From positions 1 to 64,000 of the forward strand of contig CAJOKR010000010.1 of assembly GCA_905235135.1 (NCBI GenBank): 64,000 nt of DNA, written 5' to 3'. This document shows positions 9,017 to 17,600 of this stretch, piece after piece. A program made the position numbers and the translations under genes. Position 1 is the stretch's first letter. The number at the start of each line of letters is the position of its first letter. The notes beneath the pieces are model-generated. The model was not told the origin of the DNA and did no database searches. It worked only from the letters and a program-made list of their open reading frames with translations. This DNA is from an uncultured Bacteroidales bacterium. Lineage in GTDB: Bacteria; Bacteroidota; Bacteroidia; Bacteroidales; WCHB1-69.

Positions 9017-9724
9017 TCAAAATGAGAGGGTTAACCCTACGCCACCTGGGGCTGGGCCCACCCGCAGTTGCATCGTAGTGGTTGGTGCGTTGACCCCTTC
9101 CGCGATGCGATTGGGGACGACCTTTCCCCGGACGGTGAGTATCGCGGCAGGCACGATGAATGCGGTGGACACTATGGCGCTGCCCGCAAAAAGGAAGAAT
9201 CCCGCAAAGGCACTGCGCATAATCCATTGTCCTAATACGTCGCTTTCGAGGAGCTGGTCTCCGTATTTGGCCGTCTGGATGAATGAAGCGCAGAACTGGT
9301 AGAGCCCGATGCCTGCAAATGCCGCAGAACAGCAACCCGCCGCATAGAGCGGATAGCTGATGATGCGGTTGCGCTTCGCCTTGTGCCAATCCTCATAGTC
9401 GGTAGCGGAGAGGAAATTCTGCAAGTCGCTGTCGTTCAACTTGTAAAGCTCATCGGCACCAGTGAGGTACATGTGACCCCACTGGTAGTAGAGCTTTCCG
9501 ATGCCACGGTCCCGCCGGAAGGCATCCAATAGTTCCTCCTTGCTCATCAGCGCGGGCTGCGGCAATGAATCGTAGAGGTAGAGCGTGTCATAGGTGATTT
9601 CCTCCTCGATGATGTAGAGGGTGTCCTGCACGGGCTTGTCTCCATCCACCTGCGCAAACGCGGGTGAGAACATAACTAACCCAAAAAAGACAAACATCAA
9701 CCAAAATAAAGCTCTGTGTGTCAT
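9017..9724 (-). CDS. Predicted exported membrane protein of unknown function
   Basis: About 235 residues. A signal sequence (MTHRALFWLMFVFFGLVMF, ending FAQ) is followed by an acidic, Tyr/Asp-rich stretch (DTLYIIEEEITYDTLYLYD). Two or three hydrophobic segments follow between about 120 and 205 (YAAGCCSAAFAGIGLY; FAGFFLFAGSAIV). The start at 9724 is preferred because it falls 5 nt after the stop of the sigma-factor gene, suggesting translational coupling. Being co-transcribed with a membrane-tailed sigma factor hints at a role in sensing or in the same envelope response, but this is inference. Family not recognised. Confidence 0.75.
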   Translation of the reverse strand: MTHRALFWLMFVFFGLVMFSPAFAQVDGDKPVQDTLYIIEEEITYDTLYLYDSLPQPALMSKEELLDAFRRDRGIGKLYYQWGHMYLTGADELYKLNDSDLQNFLSATDYEDWHKAKRNRIISYPLYAAGCCSAAFAGIGLYQFCASFIQTAKYGDQLLESDVLGQWIMRSAFAGFFLFAGSAIVSTAFIVPAAILTVRGKVVPNRIAEGVNAPTTTMQLRVGPAPGGVGLTLSF

Positions 9725-9728
9725 ACTG

Positions 9729-10781
9729 TTATCGTTTATTGGAATCTTTGACAATTATCGTTCGATTGCTGCGGCGCACGATTTTCTTTACTACGACGGG
9801 GGTGGCCGCAGCCGTGTCAGGCGGGTCCTCGGGAGTCAGTTCGGCTTCATGGTTGTCATGCGGGGTCGTGCTCCTGACCGATTGCGGTGCGAGGGTTTCT
9901 GTAGGGAGCTCCGTCATCTCCACCGTAGCCGTGCTGTCGGGGGCAGGTACGCTGACGGCAGCAGCAGGTTTGGGGGCAACGGGTGGAACCGGCTGCGGAT
10001 GGCGGGTAACCGCAGGGATCAGCATCGCGCCCACGGCGGCAGTACCCAGTCCGGCGGCCATAGGGGCTCGGAGCGCGTGGTAGCGCACTCGCAGGGGCAA
10101 ATGCGACGGCGCAGAGATGAGATTTGAGCTGTTGAGGGGACGTTGCGGCGGCAGCGCAAAACCAGCGACTTGATGCCGGCAATAGCGGTCAAAGGCGGCG
10201 TCAACGCCGAAAAGGGGTAAGACCCAGGTCATAAGCGGTCTGTTTTTCTGTTTCGATTTGTTGAATAAGATGATTTGCAGTTCCTTGCGAGCGCGCATCA
10301 AGTGTGACTTTGAGGTGTTGGGCGAGATGTTGAGTTTTTCGGCAATCTGCTTGTGAGTGAGGCGTTCAAAGACGTAGAGGTTGAGCACAGTGCGATGGTG
10401 TTCGGGCAGTTGCGTGATCGCCTCGACAATTTCCTGGCGGGAAAAATCAGCCTGGCGGATGGCCTCCATCATCGATTCCGGGGTGATGTCGCCGTCAGGT
10501 TCGGGCGCGTCCGCCGCAATCTGCTCCGCATCCACATCCGACTTCCAGACGACGTTCTCCCGCAGGTAGTCCATCACGGTGTTGAGGGTGATGCGGGTGA
10601 GCCATTCTTCGAAACGCTCTACCAGCCGGAGCGTGTCTGCCTTCTCAATGGCTCGCAGGAAGGCGTCGTGAGCCAGGTCCTCGGCCGTCGCACGGTCGGG
10701 GACATATCGGTAGCACAGCCCAATCATCGCTGCGATGTGCTGCCGGTACTTTCTCGTCCAAAAGGTGTTTGTTGCAACCAT
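9729..10781 (-). CDS. ECF-type RNA polymerase sigma factor with C-terminal membrane tail
   Basis: 350 residues, much longer than the usual 170-200 aa of ECF sigma factors. Residues about 15-75 are sigma region 2 (CYRYVPDRATAEDLAHDAF). Residues about 120-175 are region 4 (LPEHHRTVLNLYVFERLTHK, then a helix-turn-helix with SPNTSKSHLMRARKEL). After that come about 160 extra residues: one predicted membrane helix (AAGLGTAAVGAMLIPAV), then a Pro/Ala/Thr-rich, probably extracytoplasmic, linker ending VVVKKIVRRSNRTIIVK. The layout looks like a sigma factor carrying its own anti-sigma-like membrane anchor. The 235-aa membrane protein follows 5 nt downstream. Confidence 0.88.
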   Translation of the reverse strand: MVATNTFWTRKYRQHIAAMIGLCYRYVPDRATAEDLAHDAFLRAIEKADTLRLVERFEEWLTRITLNTVMDYLRENVVWKSDVDAEQIAADAPEPDGDITPESMMEAIRQADFSRQEIVEAITQLPEHHRTVLNLYVFERLTHKQIAEKLNISPNTSKSHLMRARKELQIILFNKSKQKNRPLMTWVLPLFGVDAAFDRYCRHQVAGFALPPQRPLNSSNLISAPSHLPLRVRYHALRAPMAAGLGTAAVGAMLIPAVTRHPQPVPPVAPKPAAAVSVPAPDSTATVEMTELPTETLAPQSVRSTTPHDNHEAELTPEDPPDTAAATPVVVKKIVRRSNRTIIVKDSNKR

Positions 10782-10802
10782 GTGTCAATCAAAAATCGGC
10801 CG

Positions 10803-10810
10803 CAAAAGTA
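10803..10810 (-). promoter_or_regulatory. Bacteroidota -7 promoter element of the ECF sigma gene
   Basis: The minus strand reads TACTTTTG, matching TAnnTTTG, 22 nt upstream of the start at 10781. Confidence 0.6.
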
Positions 10811-10974
10811 CACAATAATAATACACACATACATATTCCACTGAGACGCTCTTTTTTTTTCGTCTCTATAGGTAAGACGGGAAAAAGTGAAAGGGTTGCA
10901 GTTGGAGTGAATTTTTTTTCGAAAAAAAATGCATAGTAACTATAATCAATTAATAGCGAAGGCAATAGGCAATC

Positions 10975-11002
10975 GTAGAGACGCAAAATTTTGCATCTCT
11001 AC
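10975..11002. repeat. Dispersed 28-bp palindrome (one mismatch copy)
   Basis: GTAGAGACG arm, AAAATTTT centre and an arm with one change (GCATCTCTAC). It lies about 30 nt past the end of the umuD-like gene. Confidence 0.9.
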
Positions 11003-11032
11003 ATCTCGAAATTTTGAAACTTGAAACCTCTC

Positions 11033-11452
11033 CTACACCCTCTTTATCACATACGTCACAATCCCCCATACCTGAAAGTTGTTCTCCTCGGTGATTTCGA
11101 TGGGCGGGAAGGCGGGGTTGTGCGGCATCAGGTAGAGACGGCCGTTTTCGAGATGGATGCGCTTGAGGGTGAACTCACCGTCGATGAAGCAGACCGCAAT
11201 CTGGTCGTTGGCGGGCTCAAGCGATTTGTCAATCACCACAATGTCGCCGTCCTGGATGCCCACACCGGTCATGCTATCTCCGGAAATACGGGCGTAGAAG
11301 GTTGAGGCCTGGTTCTTGACAACGTAACGGTTAAGGTCGAGCACAGGCTCAGTGTAATCCTCCGCCGGCGACGGAAATCCGGCGTGTATGCCCTCCACAA
11401 CGGGAATCTGGTCGTGATGGGAATGCGGGGTAAAAATGTCGAGGTTGGCCAT
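11033..11452 (-). CDS. umuD: UmuD-like S24 peptidase (LexA-type self-cleaving protein)
   Basis: 139 residues, the normal UmuD size. It has no DNA-binding domain. The N-terminal arm has the Ala-Gly cleavage site within HAGFPSPAED. The catalytic Ser is in SGDSMTG, and the Lys partner is in FTLKRI. RecA filaments would trigger cleavage to the active form, which joins UmuC to make Pol V. The umuC-like gene is about 9.7 kb away on the same strand, with the macroglobulin, lipoprotein and sigma-factor genes between, so the usual operon is split. Two palindromic repeats lie just upstream. Confidence 0.9.
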   Translation of the reverse strand: MANLDIFTPHSHHDQIPVVEGIHAGFPSPAEDYTEPVLDLNRYVVKNQASTFYARISGDSMTGVGIQDGDIVVIDKSLEPANDQIAVCFIDGEFTLKRIHLENGRLYLMPHNPAFPPIEITEENNFQVWGIVTYVIKRV

Positions 11453-11474
11453 CTTCTGTTCGGTATTTACGAAT

Positions 11475-11547
11475 GTAGAGACGCACGGCCGTGCGTCTCT
11501 ACAATGTTCTGGTTTGTCCGTAGAGATGCACGGCCGTGCGTCTCTAC
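11475..11547. repeat. Two dispersed 28-bp palindromes in close tandem
   Basis: Copies at 11475-11502 and 11520-11547 have CACGGCCGTG centres (the second has one change, GATG for GACG). They lie in the gap between the PorE-like gene and umuD, 17 nt apart. Confidence 0.95.
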
Positions 11548-11554
11548 AATGGAA

Positions 11555-14071
11555 TTAACGATACAAAATAACGTTGCGGCCCTTGTCGATGGTGAAATCG
11601 CCCCATTCCTCGCGGATGTATTGGTCGCCAATCACGATGGCGGCGGGCAGGTTCTTCTTCACCGTGACCTTCACGTTCTCGGAGTAGTCATCGCCGATAC
11701 GCAGCTCCTCAAGGTAGAGGACTGCGCCTTCGATAATGCTACCATCCTCTTGCTTGATGGCACCGGCCTTCTCCTCAAAGTCTTCCAAGCTGATGAAGGA
11801 CTCTTTCAAGAAACGGGTGGCATCGGCATAGTTCATGAGGATTTCGTCGCTGTTGTCGCCAATTTGAAACTTCAGCGATTTGCTGTTGGCGTAGCAGTCA
11901 CCAGTGACCTTTTCGCCATCGATGGTGACAGGCACGGTACGTTCTTGGATGACAGCGATGCCGGTGGGCACTTTCGCGATGGTGTCGTTGGTGGGCACAT
12001 AGTCGTCACGCAGGATGGTGAACTCGGTACGACGGTTCAGCGCGTGGGCAGCCTCCTGCTCCGGTTTCGACGGCAGGGAGTTGATGTAATCCTCGGTCAG
12101 GTAAGTGCCTTTGGCGAAGAAGTACTTCTTGCCATTGTAGGTGGAGTACATATCCTTCTCCAAGCGACGCGGCACACGCTCACCATAGCCTTTCGGCACA
12201 ATACGGTCGGCGGCAATGCCTTTCTCCAGGACGAGGAAATCCACACAAGACTGGGCACGTTTCTGAGACAGAATGTCGTTCTTCTCTTCGGTGTCACGCG
12301 CATCGGTGTGGGAACGCAACTCGACCACGATAGTCGGGTTCTGTATCATTATATTATATAAGTACATCAGAGAGTCCTGATATTGCGGTTTCAAATCCCA
12401 TTTTGCCAAATCATACAGAATCTCGGGCAGCACGATAGGATCCTTCGGGATGGGTTCGAGCATGAAGTCCTGCTTGAGGTCGGTGTTCTCCGTCAGACCA
12501 ACGGTGGTCTGTTTGGCGGTGTTGCCGCGCTCCCAGTAACCTTTCTTTTTGACGTTGATGTCGTAGGTAGTAGAACCGAGAATCTTGGCCTTGTCGAAGT
12601 GGTAGTAACCTTTGACGTCGGTGGTGGCAGTGTAGGAGGTACCGTCGGAACCGACAAGCTGCACCTCAACGCCGTCCATATACTGACCATTGTTCTTGTC
12701 GCGGACATAGCCGGAGAGCGTGAAGACGATCGGGCGGAGGAGGAAGTAGTAGATATCGTCGCCACCACGGCCGCCCTGACGGTTGGAGGAGAAGTAACCC
12801 TTTGCCAGGTACGGGGACTTGGACTGCGGGTCGATGGCCTCGTTCTCGTCGAAGATGATACCGATCTCATCGCCACAAGAGTTGATGGGAACCATCAGGT
12901 TCTCGGGATCGCCGAACTCACCGTTCTTGACGTGCGACACGAAAAGGTCCAGACCGCCGAGACCGGGATGGCCGTCGGAGGAGAAGTAGAACTCCTCTTC
13001 GTTACGCCACACCGGGAAGACTTCCTGGCCTTCGGTGTTGATTTTCGGACCTAAGTTGGTGATATCCGTAAACTTGCCGGTTTTCTTGGTACGAGTAGCC
13101 GTGTAAAGGTCGTAGCCGCCGTAGCCGCCGGGTTTGTTGGAAGCAAACCAGATGGTAAGTTCATCTTCAGAAATATATGGGTGGACGTAGTTATAGGCAC
13201 TGTCGCCGAGGTCGATAAGTTCGGCTTCGCCCCATGCCTTACCCTTCTTCATAGACTTATAGATGTAGCAACCTTGCACTTTCTTTTTGTCTTGCGGGCA
13301 TTTGGTGAAATAGACGACGGAGCCCTTGCGGTTGGCGCAGGCCTCACCCTCGTTCACGCCGGTGTTGAGGGTGCCGCCGTCATCCATGCTGGTCACAGGC
13401 GACCATTCACCCGGCCAGTCGGTGTTTTTACTCTTGGGTTTGGTGCTGATGTAGATGTCGGAGAAGGATCCGGAGGTCCACTGGTCGGTGCCCTTACCGA
13501 CGGAGCCTTCGCGGTTGGAGGAGAACATGATGGCGTTGCGCTTGTCGTAATTGGCCCAGCGCGGTGCCCATTCGTCCTCCTTGGTGTTGAACTTCTTGAG
13601 GTTCTCGACCTCGTAGCGAGTGGGGTTCTCGTTCCACATCTTGGCCTTGTTGCAGCCATCGATGCGCACGTCCACACGCGGGTCGTCGGAGACGCGTTTC
13701 TTGTAATTATTATAGTATTTGAGGGCCAAGTCATAATCGCCGCGCAGGTTGTAGATGCTGCCCAGATGGAAGAGAATCATGGGGTTATCCTTCTGATAAT
13801 TCTTCTTTTCGAGGCGGAGGTACTGCTGTTCAGCCTTTTTGAAGTCGCCCATAATGCGGTAGCACTCGGCAATCTGGAAGGTGGCGCGCTGAATCTCCAC
13901 GCGGTTCGATTTCAGTTTTTTAATGCCTTTCTTGTATTCATTCAACGCATTCTCGTACTGGCAGTCGCGGAACAGATTGTCGGCCGGACGCAGGATGGAT
14001 TGCGCGTATGTGCAACAAATGGTTGATAACAAGAAACTTGCAATGATAAAACAGACTTTATATTTCTTCAT
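11555..14071 (-). CDS. PorE-like OmpA-family envelope protein (TPR, beta-propeller, CRD, OmpA)
   Basis: 838 residues from the chosen Met, which begins a signal peptide ending TYAQ. TPR-like repeats come first (about 25-150: YENALNEYKKGIKKL, FKKAEQQYLRL, YDLALKYYNNY). A PD40/WD40-type propeller follows (FSSNREG, FASNKPGGYGGYDLY, FSSDGHPGLGGLDLF). Then comes a carboxypeptidase-regulatory-like domain (LSGYVRDKNNGQYMDGVEVQL) and an OmpA peptidoglycan-binding domain (VVELRSHTDARDTEEKN ... GERVPR). This domain order is that of the T9SS-associated protein PorE. A C-terminal extension of about 150 residues follows the OmpA domain. Paralogues with this layout are common, so PorE itself is a likely but not certain identity. 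T9SS cargo genes follow divergently. Confidence 0.8.
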   Translation of the reverse strand: MKKYKVCFIIASFLLSTICCTYAQSILRPADNLFRDCQYENALNEYKKGIKKLKSNRVEIQRATFQIAECYRIMGDFKKAEQQYLRLEKKNYQKDNPMILFHLGSIYNLRGDYDLALKYYNNYKKRVSDDPRVDVRIDGCNKAKMWNENPTRYEVENLKKFNTKEDEWAPRWANYDKRNAIMFSSNREGSVGKGTDQWTSGSFSDIYISTKPKSKNTDWPGEWSPVTSMDDGGTLNTGVNEGEACANRKGSVVYFTKCPQDKKKVQGCYIYKSMKKGKAWGEAELIDLGDSAYNYVHPYISEDELTIWFASNKPGGYGGYDLYTATRTKKTGKFTDITNLGPKINTEGQEVFPVWRNEEEFYFSSDGHPGLGGLDLFVSHVKNGEFGDPENLMVPINSCGDEIGIIFDENEAIDPQSKSPYLAKGYFSSNRQGGRGGDDIYYFLLRPIVFTLSGYVRDKNNGQYMDGVEVQLVGSDGTSYTATTDVKGYYHFDKAKILGSTTYDINVKKKGYWERGNTAKQTTVGLTENTDLKQDFMLEPIPKDPIVLPEILYDLAKWDLKPQYQDSLMYLYNIMIQNPTIVVELRSHTDARDTEEKNDILSQKRAQSCVDFLVLEKGIAADRIVPKGYGERVPRRLEKDMYSTYNGKKYFFAKGTYLTEDYINSLPSKPEQEAAHALNRRTEFTILRDDYVPTNDTIAKVPTGIAVIQERTVPVTIDGEKVTGDCYANSKSLKFQIGDNSDEILMNYADATRFLKESFISLEDFEEKAGAIKQEDGSIIEGAVLYLEELRIGDDYSENVKVTVKKNLPAAIVIGDQYIREEWGDFTIDKGRNVILYR

Positions 14072-14202
14072 TTTACAACAATTTTCCCAAAGGCGGCTAA
14101 AATACAAAAAAAATGCAAACCTGCAACGGAAATTTTTTTCTTTTTCCTGTAACGAAATCGGAAGTGGTTGCGACAAAGGAGACGTTGGGGGAGAATGACA
14201 GG

Positions 14203-14259
14203 AGACTTGAGACTTAAGACTTAAGACTTAAGACTTAAGACTTGGGACTTGAGACTTGA
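14203..14259. repeat. Tandem heptamer array (GACTTAA)n upstream of adhesin 1
   Basis: About eight copies of a 7-bp unit (GACTTAA with GACTTGA/GACTTGG variants) lie in the divergent gap between the PorE-like gene and the first adhesin, ending 27 nt before its ATG. Confidence 0.9.
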
Positions 14260-14285
14260 ATGAATAAACTTAAACACCAAACAAT

Positions 14286-14678
14286 ATGAAAAATCTTTAC
14301 ACCATCATCATCACATTGCTGCTCTGCGGAATGGTGCAAGCGCAGATCGACAATGATTCGATCACATCCGGGCCGTGCGAGGCACCGCAGTTCGTCGTAT
14401 ATGCCAACGGCACCAATGCCTATTATTACTGGTCAGACACCGGCAGCGACACAACCGCCAACAGCGACACCGCTGTCAGCACCGGTATCGACACCTTCCT
14501 AATCATCTACCGCCCCCAATCCGGAAGCGCGCAAGACAACATGTATGAGATAGTCAATGGAGATGAGGCGGTTATCACAGGGCTGCTACCCCTGACGAAT
14601 TACATCACCTGGATGGCCAAGATTTGCGATGGGGACACTTCCGCCATCGACCCAGCCGCCTATTTCACCACCGGCTAA
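14286..14678 (+). CDS. N-terminal fragment of broken T9SS adhesin 1
   Basis: 130 residues: signal peptide (MKNLYTIIITLLLCGMVQAQ) and one fibronectin-III-like region ending YITWMAKICDGDTSAIDP. In the tandem paralogue the equivalent sequence (WMARICNGQASALSEPNHF) is followed by about 65 residues of a cleaved-adhesin domain that are missing here. The frame stops at 14676-14678, while the rest of the protein continues in another frame from about 14670. An internal out-of-frame deletion of about 200 bp is the simplest explanation. Unless it is repaired or bypassed, only this short fragment would be exported. Confidence 0.8.
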   Translation: MKNLYTIIITLLLCGMVQAQIDNDSITSGPCEAPQFVVYANGTNAYYYWSDTGSDTTANSDTAVSTGIDTFLIIYRPQSGSAQDNMYEIVNGDEAVITGLLPLTNYITWMAKICDGDTSAIDPAAYFTTG

Positions 14679-17600
14679 GGAACTTGTCCTGTATTACCGT
14701 GACTATGAGGAAGATGAGTGGCATTCTATCGGCACGTTCATCACCCCGACGGGAAACAACGATTGGAAGACCGACTCGGTGGCGATTCCCTCAAATTCTC
14801 CCACCCTGCAGCTTGGATTTTTCTCCATCCGGAATGAGAACCAGCAACTTGCCCGCATCTCCTTGGATGACATCTACGTCTATGACGGCCCTTATTGCGA
14901 GATTGTTTCGGATGTGGCCTTTGCGGGACAGAGCGGCGACACGGCCTTCATCCACTGGGTGAGCAACAATCCTTCCGGTTGTTTTGTCCGCTACAGAACC
15001 TCTTCCGATGCAGACTGGAACTATATTGATGATGTTGGCGGCTATGCAGTGATCACGCCGATTACCTCGCTCACGCACTATGAGGTGGAGGTTACGACCA
15101 TCTGTGACTCGCTGGTGTGGGTCCCCTGCGATTTCACCACCGAGGGTGGAACCACATCCTTGCCCTATTTCACAAACTTCGCCGACACAGCTGACCGGAA
15201 TTGGCAGTTCGACAACGGCACCTGCCTCAACCACTGGACGATAGGATCGCCCGTGATGCCGGATAGCATCTCGCCGATAGCCAATGCGCTCTTTGTCACG
15301 CAGGACGGCACGACGGCGGGTTACGGGTTGGACAACTATTACACAACAGTGGTTGCCTCCAAAATATTTAATATGAGCGATATATCTACGGTGAATATTG
15401 AGTTCGACCTCCTTTGCGGCGGCAATGTCCAGGGCTACAGTGCCAAAGACTTTCTGAAGGTCTTCTTCGCGCCCGCCTCTGTGGAATATTTCGCTTCGGA
15501 GAGTGTTGTCACGTACGCCAACGACACCGCCAAGACATACGCGTTGAATTTCCACGACTATCTGAGCCAGACGGCGGTTCCAAATTACTATTACAAAATT
15601 AACATGACAGAGGGTAACATATTGCATATTAGCGTTGAGATGCCAAATCCTACTCCGAACGGTGAGTCGCAATTGGCGTTCGTGTGGCGCAACGACTACA
15701 GCACTTACAATGATGTGCAGCCCGCTGCTGTCATCACCAACGTGCACGTGTGGCAACACACCTGCGACGTGGTCTCCAATTTGCATGTGGTGGACATCGT
15801 AGGCAGCCACGCCACCGTGACTTGGACACCGCCAACTGTTGCTGAAGACTTTGTGGTGGAGTACAAACTACAAGGCGATGATTGGACTTCGGCTTCTGTG
15901 GCAACCCAGACGATAGACACGAACTTTTTGATTCTGAACGGATTATTAGCAGATACCGTTTATGATGTGCGGGTTCGGGTGAACTGCGGCGACATCTTGG
16001 GCATCGGAAATTGGCGTTACACCGACTTCAACACGGCCTGCGCCATTGTGGTGACCGACAGCACGCCATACGTGGAAGATTTCTCCGCAACGCCAAGTTG
16101 TTGGGTTCAGGCGACGAATCCAAATCATTTGTGGAGCTATCTCAGCAATAATGGAGCCATGTACCACCAGCACCACAATGCAGCGGGATTGAATGACACC
16201 TGCCCCCTCTATACTCCGATGATGGACATTTCCGCAGTGACGCACCCCTATCTGAAATTCAGCCACCAGCAGCAGACTGATATCAATAACCCCCACATCG
16301 ACTTCCTGAAAGTGGATTACAGGACCAGCTCCCAGAGTCCATGGCAGACGCTTATGACTTACGAAACAGCGACATCTTCAATGAAGGCAGACTCCATTCC
16401 GCTGCCCGACACGCTCAATTACATCCAGATTGCTTTCTTGGCCGTTAGAAACGACGGCGGGACCGCCATCCTTCTCGACGATGTCTCCGTCTATAACGGA
16501 CCTTCCTGTTTGCCGCTGACAAGCGTGACGGTCGAAGACGTGACGGCCAACGCCGCCGCCATCTCCTGGGTGGGCAGTTTTGACAATGGGTATCTTATCC
16601 GTTACCGCGACATCTCCGACACGGTTTGGACATACGCCACCTCAACGGACACAATGTTTATAATCAGCAACTTGCAAGGATCAACTACCTATATCGTGCA
16701 AGTATCAGGCGACTGTGATGAGCCGAACTGGCTATCCGCGCAGCTCTCCACCTTGCTGACGGCCGAAAGCATACCCTATTTCACCGACTTCTCCCCGACT
16801 TCCGACCGTGGCTGGAAGTTGAACAACGGCGACTGCCTCAACTATTGGACGATGGGGGAGGTGGATGCCACCAACCAGATGTATGCGCTGTTTGTGACCC
16901 AAAACGGCACAACGCCCGGCTACGACACCACGGCCCGTACGGTGGTGACCGCCGAAAAACTCTTTGATGTGGGCGCTGCAGACTCCATCTTGGTGGAATT
17001 CGACCTGCGCATCGGGGGTGAGTCTCGTTATGATTTCCTCAAATTGTTTTTGGCTCCGGAGTATATGGAGTATCCCGCCACTTCAACAGTCAACTCTAAC
17101 AATCCGAATTACGCCCAGTACGGTTACACGGTCAACGCTTTCAATTTCACGCCCTTCTTCAGTCTTACCAACGACCAGACCCATTCGGCACCTTACACTT
17201 TCTCCACATCGATTGGGAGCGGCTTTGTGCATATTACGGCCGTGATGCCGAATCCGGTCGCCAATTTCACAGGCAACCAATACGCCAAGGTGGTGTTTCT
17301 TTGGAGAAGCGACCACATGTGGGGAGTGCAGCCCAGTGCCATCATCACTAACGTGACGGTCAGGAACCCTTCCTGCGCACCTGTGAGCCAGCTGACGGTC
17401 ACCGACGTGCTCTCCACCACCGCCGACATCTCCTGGACACCCGGTGTCGGCGGCGAAACCGACTGGATTTTGGAATACAAAGAGACTTCGGCCATGACGT
17501 GGAACCAACTACAGATAACGGGAACGCCGGCTTGTACGCTGAATGGACTGACGCCCTCCACGGATTACGAGGTGCGTGTGATGGCCGACTGCGGCAACGA

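Noticed and set aside
11384..12361. 325-codon open frame antisense to the PorE-like gene
   Set aside because: Includes repeat DNA and mirrors the OmpA domain coding sequence; no independent support.
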